DNA from: Candidatus Palauibacter scopulicola
GTDB taxonomy: Bacteria > Gemmatimonadota > Gemmatimonadetes > Palauibacterales > Palauibacteraceae
Assembly (NCBI RefSeq): GCF_947581915.1
Contig: NZ_CANPWG010000073.1
Location: 1 to 35,451 of the forward strand
Reading direction: 5' to 3'
DNA: 35,451 nucleotides
Shown: positions 1 through 9,800 of the stretch, one piece after another
How positions within the stretch are numbered: position 1 is the stretch's first letter
How the letters are laid out: every line of letters begins with the position of its first letter
Notes under the pieces: model-generated
The model's database searches: none
Seen by the model: the letters and a program-made list of their open reading frames with translations, nothing else
What the model was told of the DNA's origin: nothing
Translations under genes and position numbers: made by a program

Positions 1-2
1 TA

Positions 3-2107
3 CGCCTCTGGACTACACGGGACCTTCGATATCTAGTTCCGCCGGAACTGGGTAAGCTCTCCCGACTCCGCATTCTGGCGCTTCAATTCAACGCCCTGAC
101 CGGCCCGATCCCACCCGAGCTGGGCAACCTCTCCAGCCTCGAGTTCATGTGGCTCAATTCCAATCGCCTCACGGGTGAGATCCCCGGACGCCTCGGAGAC
201 TTGGCGCAACTCGTTCAGCTTCGGCTCGAGGACAACGACCTCACGGGTGCGATCCCCCCGGACCTGGGTCGGCTCCAGTCGCTGGAGCGACTGCTTCTGC
301 ACGGGAACGCTCTGAGCGGGTCCGTCCCCGGCACCCTGGGCAATCTGGCCCGTCTCCAGGTCCTCTCGCTGTCGCACAACGCCTTGGCCGGTCCCCTGCC
401 GGCGGAGCTGTCCGGTCTCGTCGAACTGCGGGAACTGAGGCTGAACGCCAACCCCACCCTCTCCGGCTTCCTTCCGGCCGGGTTCGCGAATCTCGGGAAC
501 CTCACCACGTTTCTCGCCGAGGGAACGTCCCTGTGCGCTCCGGCGGACCCGGACTTTCTGGCCTGGCTCGGCACGGTCGCGAACCATCGCGTCGCCCGTT
601 GCCGCAACGACCTCCCCGCCGCATACCTCGTGCAGGCGGTGCAATCCCTCGATTTCCCGGTTCCCCTGATCGCCAACCGCCCGGCGCTGCTCCGCGCATT
701 CCTTACCGCTCCCGACGACGAATCGCTGGGTTTCCCACCCGTGCGCGCGAGGTTCTACCTGGGCGGAGAGGAGGTCCACGCCGTGGACATTCCAGCCCCG
801 CGCGCGGCACGGTGCCGGCGCAGGTGGAGGAGGGAAGCCTCCGTACGTCGGCAAATGCCGAAGTTCCAGCCGACGTGTTGCAGCCGGGCCTCGAACTCGT
901 CATCGAGGTCGACCCCGGCAATACGCTCGGCGCCGAGGTCGGCATAACGAGACGTATCCCGGAGAGCGGCCGCCAGCCGGTCGACGTCAGAACCGTACCC
1001 CCGCTTCACCTGACATATCTGCCGGTCCTCCGGCCGGGGCAATCCGAAAGCGGGTTCCTGGCGCGCATCGCGAGGTTTACGGTGGACGATCCCATGTTTT
1101 GGCCGACTCGGTCCTGGTTGCCAGTCGGGGAGTTTACGCTGGACGTCCGCGAGACCTTCTTCACTTCCGCAGCCAACGGCTCGGAGCTCCTTCGCGAAAT
1201 CGAGGCCACTCGAGTGATGGAAGGCGGACCGGGATACTACATGGGGGGGCTACCCTCATCTCTCACGATCGATTTCGGGTTCGGCGGTCTGGCGTTCCGT
1301 CCCGGCCGGAGCAGTCTGGCCCACCTCGACTCCACGACCGTAGCGCACGAACTGGGGCACAATATGAGCCTCCGGCATGCCCCCTGCGGTGGCGCAGACC
1401 AGACGGACCCGGATTTTCCGGATCGGGCCGGCAGGATCGGCGCCTGGGGGTTCGACCCCTCCAGCAATGAGCTCGTTCCTCCCGAGACCGCGGACGTGAT
1501 GGGCAACTGCCGTCCGCGCTGGATCAGCACGTACCACCTGAAGACGACCCTCGAACGGCGCCTCAACGAGGAGGCGTCCGCGGCCTTCGCGCCGGCGCCG
1601 GGCACCGACCGGACCCTGCTGGTGTGGGGCGGCGTCGACGCGGCGGGCGTCCCGTTCCTCGACCCGGCGTTCGTCGTCGACGCTCCGGTGGCGCTTCCCG
1701 GTTCGGGAGGTCCCTACACCTTGAGGGGTCGGACCGCCGGCGGTGCGGAGCTGTTCTCGGTCGACTTCGACCTGCCCGAGGTGGCGCACGGCGACGGAGG
1801 ATCGGTATTCGCCTTCGCCCTCCCGGCTTCACCCGCTTGGGCAGACCAATTGGAGGCGATTGAACTCTCCGCGCCCGGAGGGGTCGCGACCCTCGACCAG
1901 GCCGGCAGCTCGCCCACGGCGCTCCTTCGCGACGCTCGGACGGGCCGGATACGGGGGATCCTGCGTGACCTCGCGAACGGAGGCGATCGCCTCGGGATCC
2001 TTGCCGGGGCGGCGGCAGACCCTGGCCGGATTGCATCGATGCTGAGTGACGTCGCTGACCTCGAAGTGCTGGTCTCCCGAGGTCTTCCTTCGGCGGACCA
2101 GTGGTGA
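3..2107 (+). CDS. LRR surface protein with metzincin-like protease domain (5' partial, apparent frameshift)
   Basis: The first part (frame starting at 3) encodes about six plant-type leucine-rich repeats of ~24 residues with the pattern LTGxIPxxLGxLxxLxxLxLxxN, ending in a short cap near 570-600. The frame then changes by one base between about 790 and 812, and the continuation runs to the stop at 2107. The second part holds HELGHNMSLRH (His codon at 1346), an HExxHxxxxxH zinc site like metzincins but with Ser where Gly is usual, then a probable Met-turn DVMGNC near 1495-1510. This suggests a secreted LRR-guided zinc protease; the substrate is unknown. The LRRs continue past the left edge, so start and signal peptide are missing. 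Both halves look conserved in sequence character, so a one-base loss is likely either recent or an assembly error. The first ~35 bases may hold another frame change, because LRR-like residues occur in two frames there. Confidence 0.72.
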
Positions 2108-2169
2108 CCTCCATGACTCCACGAGAAACCTCCATGACTCCACGAGAAACCTCCATGACTCCACGAGAA
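2107..2169 (+). repeat. Three tandem 21-bp repeats carrying in-frame start codons
   Basis: Three identical 21-bp units lie at 2107-2127, 2128-2148 and 2149-2169. Each includes an ATG (2113, 2134, 2155) followed by codons for TPRE, so the downstream lipoprotein gene has three equivalent in-frame ATG codons. Copies 2 and 3 are preceded by a GAGAA stretch at plausible ribosome-binding distance, supplied by the previous copy. The repeat begins at the last base of the stop codon of the upstream protease gene. Confidence 0.9.
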
Positions 2170-4770
2170 GCTACGATCCTGGCGGCCCTTGTCGTCCTCC
2201 TGGGCGTGTCTGTCGCCACGTGCGGTGGCGAACCGACCGCACCGCCCGGTCCGCCGCCGCCTCCGCCGAACCGAGCTCCGGTGGCAGTTGGAACCGTGCC
2301 GGCGCTCGAACTCGCCGTGGGTGATTCGGCCACGTTCAACTTGGATGACTACTTCAGCGATCCCGATGGTGACGCCCTGACGTACACACCGGGGACGTCC
2401 TCGGAGTCGGTCGCCGCCGCGTCGGTGTCGGGCGGCACGCTGACCGTGCGGACCGTGGCGAAGGGACAGGCGACGATCAGCGTCACCGCCACCGATCCCG
2501 GCGGGCTGACCGCCGATCAGGGCTTCGCGGTCGTCGTTCCCAACCGCGCGCCCATCGTGACGGACACGATACCCCCGCAGCGCCTGACGGTCGGAGAGGA
2601 GCCCGCATGGACCGGCACCGACTACTTCACCGATCCGGACGGCGACGCTCTGACCTATGCGATCGGCACGACGGATTCGTCCGTCGCGCTCGCCGCGGTA
2701 ACCGGAGACGAATTCGCGATTCTCGCCGTCACCCCCGGGACTGCGACGGTGACGGTAACCGCGACCGATGCCGATGGCCTGAACGCCAGCCAGAGCGTTG
2801 CGGTGACCTCCGAGGCCCAGCTTCCGGTCGCCATTTCGGATGTCGAACCAAGTGTCCTGCTCGAGGGTGCGAACGCGACGATCACGGGCTCCGGCTTCTC
2901 GCGGTTCCCGGAGTACAATTCGGTTTCGATCGATGGCCAGCCCGCCACCGTGACCGCCGCGAGTCGGACCAGCCTGTCCGTGATCGTTCCGCGGAGCGAC
3001 TGCCAGCCCGCCCGGCGAGCCCCTTTGAGCGTGACCGTGCTGGGCCTCAGCGAAACGCGCATCGTTGGCGTGACGCCCCGTACTCCGGAGGACCTCGCCC
3101 TGCCGCTGGGCTCCTATCGCTACACACATGGCGGCAACGGGTGCGTCCACCTGCCCGGAGATGCTTCCGGCGGGGAGTACATCATCGGCGTCGTTTCCAC
3201 CTCGGAGACGCCGTCCTCGCTCACGCCGGTCCACATGACGAGCGTCCCCGGGGATGCGGCGGTTCTGGATGCCGCATGGGCCACGGTCGCGTTCCGGCCG
3301 CTTCCCCGCGCGGAGGGGGTGGCCGAAGCGTCTGCGGCAACGGTTCCACCGCCACCCCCGGCATCCGCTGGCGCGTCGGTGGCTCTCGGCCAGGAGGCGG
3401 CAGGGCCGAGGCTTGATCGGGCGCGGCACAACGAGATCATGGCGGCGAACGCGGCGCTGATCCGGCGGCTGGGCCCGCCTTCATCTCCGATGGCGGGCGC
3501 ACGACAGTCCCGCACCCTGCTCGCGAACGACACCCTGACTTTGTTCGGGGATGCGGAGTTCGTGGGCGGCTGCTCGTCCCGCGGCCAGGTCCGCGCCGTA
3601 GTCCGGTTCAGCGGCGAGAACGCCTTGTGGCTCGAAGACATCGACAACCCGGCCGACCGGTTCACGGAGTCCGAACTTGCCGAACTGGACGCTCTATATG
3701 CCACCCACATCAAGCCGGTTCACGACGATTACTATGGCGGTCTCTCCGATGTGGACAGGAACCGCCGGGTGCTCGTCCTGATGACCAAGGAAGTGAACCT
3801 GAGCGACGGCGACGACACCTTTGTCGGCGGCTGGACCTGGTTTGGAGACCTTTACCCGGTGGACCAATGCGGAACCAGCAATCATGCCGAGATCCTCTTC
3901 GGTCGCGTTCCCGACCCCGAAGGAGTCTTCGGGCACCCCTGGACCAGGGAAGAGGCGCTGGACTTTTACCCACCGCTGTTGACGCACGAGATGACGCACC
4001 TGGTGCAGGCACGAGCCGAGGTGTTCGACGGGGCCGGGTATTCCAATTGGGAGGTGGAGGGTGGCGCCACCCTCTCGGAGCACCTCGTGGCGGATCGGGT
4101 GTTCGGGCACGGGATCGGCCAGAATCTGGGCAGCGCGGCCTTCCAGCGTGGACTGGACTGGTACCTGGAATGGGCGAGCGGGATGGGACACTTCTTTGGA
4201 TGGGATTCGGATGACCCCGACGGCCTCCGCCGCGTCCCGGACGCGCCCGAGCAATGCAGCTGGATGGGTTTCGCGTACGAGGGCAATAATGGGCCGTGCA
4301 AGGGATCCAACAGGGCAGTGTACGATGTTCCGTCGATGGTGCTCCGATACGCCATGGACCGCTGGGGGGGCGAGTACCCGGGCGGAGAACAGGCCCTGTC
4401 GCGTCGGCTAAACCAGTCGGCGGCCTCCGGGCTCGCCGCGCTGGAGGACGTCAGTGCCTGGCGATCCGAGCGAATCCTGGTCGACTTCTACATTACTCTC
4501 TGGCTGGACCTGAACGGCTGGGAAGCCCACGGCATGACGACCTGGGATCTCGCCGACGTCTGGAGCCAATTCAGCGAGGGCGCCCAGCTTCGCCCCCACA
4601 TGTCCAGAACCGCCTCGTTTCACGGCGACTGGAGCGTTCGCGCCGGCTCGACCTTCTACCTTCACTGGAGCCCCCCCGGCGAGCGAGGGCCAACCAGTCT
4701 CAAGGTCACGTCTCCGGGCGATGCGTCCCTTCCCGGCCACATGTCAGTGTGGGCCCTGAGGATCCGCTGA
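2155..4770 (+). CDS. Lipoprotein with cadherin-like and IPT-like domains and C-terminal HEMTH zinc protease
   Basis: Residue numbers assume the ATG at 2155, which gives a compact lipoprotein signal with Cys23 after a V-A-T box (Thr at -1 is unusual). In-frame starts at 2134, 2113 and GTG 2101 are alternatives. After a Pro-rich spacer come two ~91-residue modules starting PNRAP (about residues 38 and 129), each with a DPDGDALTY motif as in cadherin-like/Ig-like bacterial domains. An IPT/TIG-like domain follows (about 225-310). The C-terminal half carries HEMTH (about 611-615) and, downstream, WEVEGGATLSE, where a Glu would be the third zinc ligand as in gluzincins; an M30 hyicolysin-like relationship is possible but not proven. 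It follows the LRR protease directly and may be co-transcribed. Predicted place: outer membrane or cell surface. Cleavage targets cannot be told. Confidence 0.85.
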   Translation: MTPREATILAALVVLLGVSVATCGGEPTAPPGPPPPPPNRAPVAVGTVPALELAVGDSATFNLDDYFSDPDGDALTYTPGTSSESVAAASVSGGTLTVRTVAKGQATISVTATDPGGLTADQGFAVVVPNRAPIVTDTIPPQRLTVGEEPAWTGTDYFTDPDGDALTYAIGTTDSSVALAAVTGDEFAILAVTPGTATVTVTATDADGLNASQSVAVTSEAQLPVAISDVEPSVLLEGANATITGSGFSRFPEYNSVSIDGQPATVTAASRTSLSVIVPRSDCQPARRAPLSVTVLGLSETRIVGVTPRTPEDLALPLGSYRYTHGGNGCVHLPGDASGGEYIIGVVSTSETPSSLTPVHMTSVPGDAAVLDAAWATVAFRPLPRAEGVAEASAATVPPPPPASAGASVALGQEAAGPRLDRARHNEIMAANAALIRRLGPPSSPMAGARQSRTLLANDTLTLFGDAEFVGGCSSRGQVRAVVRFSGENALWLEDIDNPADRFTESELAELDALYATHIKPVHDDYYGGLSDVDRNRRVLVLMTKEVNLSDGDDTFVGGWTWFGDLYPVDQCGTSNHAEILFGRVPDPEGVFGHPWTREEALDFYPPLLTHEMTHLVQARAEVFDGAGYSNWEVEGGATLSEHLVADRVFGHGIGQNLGSAAFQRGLDWYLEWASGMGHFFGWDSDDPDGLRRVPDAPEQCSWMGFAYEGNNGPCKGSNRAVYDVPSMVLRYAMDRWGGEYPGGEQALSRRLNQSAASGLAALEDVSAWRSERILVDFYITLWLDLNGWEAHGMTTWDLADVWSQFSEGAQLRPHMSRTASFHGDWSVRAGSTFYLHWSPPGERGPTSLKVTSPGDASLPGHMSVWALRIR

Positions 4771-4858
4771 TGCTCCTCCGATGAAGGGAGTCCGTCGCAA
4801 GTACATCGAGTTCGTCCTACCCGCCCACCACGTGACCTGACCAGGGAGCGAAACGCCA

Positions 4859-5638
4859 ATGAAGTTGCTCACGTGGAACGTCAACCGGGCGGGGAAGCGG
4901 CGGGGCGCGCTGTGGAAGACCGTGACGCGCGTGGATGCGGACATCGTCCTGCTGCAGGAAGTCACCGGGATTCCCAGGCACATCCGGCGCCGCTACCAGT
5001 GCCAACTGACACCGCCACGGTACTTCAGGGGCCACAACGCGCCGTTTTCGACGGCGGTGCTCTCGAAGGGCCCGATCGATGCGACGCTCGACCTGAAATC
5101 AGCGGTGACGTGGGTCGACAAGATCCACACGGAGCGCTACGGTTGGATCGTCGGGTGCAAGACCACGCTGGACTCGGGGGAGCGGTTCCACGTTGTCGCC
5201 GTTCACTCGCCATCCTTCCCCATCCCGCCGCGGCAGTGGGCCGACGTGGATGTTTCGGGCATCAAGCTCTCGACCAACCCCAGGCTCTGGTTCACGGAAA
5301 TCCTGTGGGCATTGCTCCGCACCGCGGGTATCTCCGACGATACGAACTGGATTGTGGGCGGTGACTTCAACCGATCGGTGCTTCACAAGGGGGGGCAGGA
5401 GGTCATCGACCGGCTGAAGACCCTCGGTCTGACCGATTGCCTCAGTCATCATCACGGCGGCCCCGTGCCCACGTATCAGCCCACGAGGAAGGTCGTGCGA
5501 CATCAGTTGGACTACTGCTACGTGAACACGCCGCTGCTCGAGCGCTTGACCGAGGCCCGAGTACCGAGTCACGAAGAGGTGTTCGATCCAAAGCCGAGAT
5601 TGAGCGACCACCTCCCCATCATCTGCACCTTCGACTGA
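4859..5638 (+). CDS. Endonuclease/exonuclease/phosphatase (EEP) family protein
   Basis: The 259-residue product has the EEP fold signatures in order: LTWNVN at the N terminus, VLLQEV with the metal-binding Glu34, VGGDFN in the middle, LDYCYVN, and LSDHLPI close to the C terminus, which supplies the catalytic Asp-His pair. The family hydrolyses phosphodiester or phosphomonoester bonds in nucleic acids, phosphoinositides or sphingomyelin; the substrate here cannot be assigned. No signal peptide is seen, so it is probably cytoplasmic. The ATG at 4859 has an AGGGAG ribosome site about ten bases upstream. It sits 88 bp after the lipoprotein gene on the same strand, with no recognisable terminator between. 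Confidence 0.88.
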   Translation: MKLLTWNVNRAGKRRGALWKTVTRVDADIVLLQEVTGIPRHIRRRYQCQLTPPRYFRGHNAPFSTAVLSKGPIDATLDLKSAVTWVDKIHTERYGWIVGCKTTLDSGERFHVVAVHSPSFPIPPRQWADVDVSGIKLSTNPRLWFTEILWALLRTAGISDDTNWIVGGDFNRSVLHKGGQEVIDRLKTLGLTDCLSHHHGGPVPTYQPTRKVVRHQLDYCYVNTPLLERLTEARVPSHEEVFDPKPRLSDHLPIICTFD

Positions 5639-6820
5639 AACGGGCGGCCGCCGCCGAGGCAGGGGCAGTCACGGAGGGGGGCGCACGGTCAGCGAAACGG
5701 GACGGCCCTACGTCGCCAGCATCCTGCCAACCGGCGCCGTCACATATCAAATGAGATGGCGCGTATATCGAATGTGGGAAAGTCGAGGACGCGTTCCAAC
5801 ATTCATTACCGCATTCGAAGACGAGGTGAGAAACGGTGAGGATCCGTCTTTCACGCGCTCTGTACGGCAGTGGCGGTGCGTAAACTCGAATCTGGCGGCA
5901 TACATTGTGATGCGCAAGCCACCGTCAATAATGTGGCGGACACTCGAAAGTGGCCGGGACGGCACGGCGCGGAGCCACGCGAAACGCGCTCGAGATCGAC
6001 GATCACCCGCCCATCGCCCGATTCGAACCCCGAAACCGGGTCTTTTCGGGGCGGCCTGGACGCGCTCCGCGATCGCTGTCGCACCATCGAAAACGACCGC
6101 GCCTTGCCTGGTGACGAGTGCTCGAAAGGATGCGGGCGATGAGGACTGCCAGGAGGAGTCTCCGGTCGGCCGGGGTGCTGGTGGCGGTCATGCTGAGTTT
6201 GACCCCAACTGCGGTCTCTGGAGCATTCCTGGATGCGCTGTTCAGCTTCGAACAGGGGGGCCGGAACTTCTTCTCGGTGCGAACCCGCTCCTGGAGATCG
6301 GCGGAAAAGGTGACCCCGCTCTTGAGTTCGTGGCGATGGGTCCGACTCATCCGTGTGGCTCGGGAACGAGCTGCGGCCGAGGGGAGGAGGGGATGGGTCA
6401 TCTTCGACGCTGACGGCTCCGTAAACGGGCGTCCTGCGCGCCTCTGGCGGCTTCCTTCCCATGCACTTCACGGGCGACCGCATGGCTGGGGTCGTGATCG
6501 GGCCCCCTCGGTGTGAAGCTGGTGGCAGCGCATACGCTGGGGGGCTGATCGCCGGTTTCGGCGGAGGCGGCGAGGCCGGCCGACCCACCTGCCCCCCCAA
6601 CCGATCCCGTCCGCGGACACCGCCGCCGACACCTGTGCGGCGGGCCGAGTTCGGGTGACGCGTGAGTCTCGGCACGCCGTTCCTCGCCGAGGGCGCGCAC
6701 CGCACGGGACTTTCAGGGGCCTCCTCCCGCAGTTCGTCCACGTCTTCGCGGAATCCGGCGACCTGGACCCGGCTTCCGGCGCCGGACGATTCGGCTTGGG
6801 GGACGGTGGCTTGGGGGGAG
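5639..6820. other. Gene-poor region, possible eroded insertion-sequence end
   Basis: Open frames occur on both strands, but none has a recognisable domain or a clear ribosome site, and they overlap one another in conflicting frames. Read on the minus strand, the region has short motifs like those repeated at the noncoding ends of IS21-type elements: GGGGTCACCTTTTCC (plus-strand 6304-6318), GGGGTCAAACTC (about 6195-6206) and GGCCACTTTCGAGTGTCCGC (about 5934-5953). No istA or istB coding remnant was found, so the IS reading is weak. A + strand frame at 6139 starts with a signal-peptide-like stretch but then loses protein-like character. Confidence 0.35.
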
Positions 6821-6867
6821 AACACAAAAGAAGCGGGCCCCCGCAGAACTGCGCGGGGGCCCGCTTC
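6821..6867 (-). terminator. Rho-independent terminator of the Calx-beta lipoprotein gene
   Basis: A perfect 15-bp inverted repeat (6830-6844 and 6853-6867, arm GAAGCGGGCCCCCGC) encloses an 8-base loop. Read on the minus strand the hairpin is followed by TTTTGTGTT (6829-6821). It begins about 30 bp past the stop codon of the minus-strand lipoprotein gene, which is the expected place. Confidence 0.92.
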
Positions 6868-6897
6868 CGTGAGGCCTCTCGTCAGAGACCGCTGGGG

Positions 6898-9800
6898 TTA
6901 TGCGTCGTCGTTGTCGTTGATCGTCAACGTGACTGGGCCGACCGTGTACGTCTTGCCGGCACCGGCAACCTGAGCGCCATCGGCGTCGTCAAAGATGATC
7001 GTCTCGTTGGCCTCGTCAGTGCCATCGTCGTTGATCTCCAGCGTGACGGTCGCACTCGCCGTCGTCCCGCCCGTGTTGAACTGCAGCGCGACGGTCTCGG
7101 GAGCCCTGTAGTCGTCGGTCTCGGTCGTGCTGCCTGGAGCGCCGCGCGTCGCGGTCCCGCCGAGGGCGACTGCGAAGTTGAGGATACCGTTCACCTGCAC
7201 GTCCGTCGTGCCGGTGATCTCCACCGTTACGGTGCCTGCATCCTCGTCCACTTCGGTCACATCCAGCGACAGCGTGATGTCTGGATCGTCATCCATGATA
7301 TCGATGCTGGCAGGCATGTAGTACACGCCCTGCTCGGCGCTGCCTGACACGGTCAGTTCGATCATGTCGCTGACCTCGTCACGCACCGCGTCGTCGAGCG
7401 CATCGACCATGACCTCGGCCTCACCGGACTTCATACCCGCGGCGATAACCACGTCCACGCTGGTGGGAGGAGCAGGCGTCGTCTCCGCATCGCCGGTGGG
7501 ATAGCCGATGTTTACGCTCACGGTTGTGGTTGTCTCGGCAGCGGGCGCCGTGCCGGCCGTCACCGTCACCGTCACCTCCGTGGCGCTGGCATCCTCGTTG
7601 ATCGACGCCACGTCCGTCGAGATCGCGAAGTCGTCGTCATTCGACTGCACCGCAACGGACGCACTCTCGAAGTCCGTCGCCGAGTGGGTCACCATGCCGT
7701 GGTTGGCCATGATGTCCAGATCGTGTGCGGTCGTGACCGTCACAATCAGCGTGTCCGACGTCGTGTCGGTGTTGGGGAAGTTCAGCGTCGCAGGCGCCAC
7801 GGTGACTCCGGCAGGACCGGTGACCGTCACCGCCACCGTGTCGGTATCCGTGTTCGCCAGGCTGACGGCGTACTGGAAGCCCGTCGCATCGCCCTCGGTC
7901 ACCTTGACCGTGTCGATCTCGGTTCCGTCCACGTTCATGAACTCGAACGTCGGACCTGGAGGCGGAGCAGCAACGGTGGGCCAATTCACCGTGAACTCGT
8001 TGAGGACATAGTCGCCCTCGTTGCCGGCGTCCCGACCGTTGGGCTCGACCGCGTTGTCCTCGGAATCGAGATAGAAGCAGAGGGCCTCGGGTCCGGTGCC
8101 CGCACCTGCCGGCGCGTTGATCGTGAAGGTCTCATCGAAGGTGATCGCGTTGGTGTCGTTCTCGAGATCGACCCTGTTGCGCGACACCCGCGCGTTCGTG
8201 CCCTCTCTCCGCGGGATGGTGTCCGCGGCCATGCAGCTCTGACCCGTGGCCTTGCGCCGCAGCTGGAGCTCCGCCGAGCGGATCACGTTGTTGTCGGAAA
8301 TGGTTCCGCCCACGCTAACCGTCACTGCGGTGGCCGACTGCGGGCTGATGTCGCCCTGGGTCTTGCTGAGCGTGAACGTCGGCGCCTTCGTATCTCGAAT
8401 GAAAGAGAAGGTCGTGGAACTCGCGTTCACGGGCGTGGCGCTGTCTCGCGCCTGAACGTTCACCGTTCGGGCGCCCTCCCCTGAGGAGCTCGCAGCGGCC
8501 GTAAGGTCGGTGTTGATCTCGACGGCTCCGTCAGAGACCGTGGCCGTGCCCTTGACCCTGGTGAGTGGGTGGGTGTAGCTGCGACTGCCGACCCACCACC
8601 TGACCTCGCCGATGCCGCTGCCGGGCTCGCCCGTGGCGAGTTTCGGATCCTCGACGTCGAGGGAAAGCATGGCGCCGGCACGCAGCACCAAGCCGGCCTC
8701 ATCCGGCTCGATGTCGCTCAGCTCGGGGTCGCCCTTGTCGACGCCGAAGGCGGCTCCGGTCTGGATCGTGCTGTTACCCGACCGTGCGGACCGGGCGTTC
8801 ATGAGCCCGTCGTAGATCGCGGTGACCTCGGCCACGTAGCAGTTGGCGCCGTCGTCATCGTCAAAGTCGGCGTTTGGGTCGTCCTCAGGCAGATCGCCGA
8901 TGCCGCTCACGTCCCCGAGTCCTTCGAGGGCCACGAAGGCCGTCCGGCGGTCGCCGTCGCTGTTGGCGCCCACGGAGCAGTCGCCCACGGCAAACTTGGC
9001 GGAGGCTCCGCCCACGCCGGCGTCGGCCAAGCCGTTGACCCTGAAGTTGCCGGCGGAATAGTACGTGTTCGCCACAGGCACGACGGTGGTGCCTCCGAGA
9101 TGGAGGGAGATTCCCCTGTCGCCGGCGGCGGTGTCGAAGGTGGGGCCCTTGTAGTCGAAGTAGCGCGGGCCGAGCTTCGCTTCGTCGTCTCCGCGGAACT
9201 CGTCGGTCACCAGCAGGCCGCCGTCATCCTTGATGTCGCCGCTGTTGATGAGCCAGTGCTCGTTATTGCCCATCGCCTTGCCGGCGGTGTTCTCGACGTT
9301 CCAGTTGATCCCCGGGTTCACGGTCCAGGTGAACGGAGCCTCCTTGTCGGCCAAGGCCACGCCGTTTCGCGGCGTCCCGTTGGGCAACGCCGAGAAGGCC
9401 AGCGCCGGCGGGGCATCCTCGAGCGCCGAAGCCTCGGGACCCGTCACCATCGCGTGGAGCGACAGTTCGCCCACGACGGTGCCGTTGAAGGCAACCGGGC
9501 AGGCGTGGAAGGAGTTGACGTTGCTCTCGTCTTCTCCGGCCGGACCGCCGTAGAAGGTGACGCCGCCAGTGACCATCGACTCGCTGCCCTTGCTGTGGGC
9601 GAGCATCACGTAGTTGGAATTCTTGAGCGTGATCATCTGCGAGGCGAGCGCGGTGCGCGTCGTTCCGTCAGACGTCGTGATCTGTGCGCTCAACTCGTGA
9701 TCGCCGTTGGCGAACCGGGGCTCCATCTGCATGCCCATGCACTCGCCCGCCACCTGGTCGGTGTCGAAGAAGCACTCGATCTCGACCGAGCCGCCGGACT

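Noticed and set aside
1714..3429. A 571-codon minus-strand frame across the protease and lipoprotein genes
   Set aside because: It spans two well-supported + strand genes and has Arg/Gly-rich antisense composition.
5751..6516. Overlapping + strand frames, one with a signal-like start
   Set aside because: No domain, no clear ribosome site, conflicting frames on both strands; listed as a gene-poor region instead.
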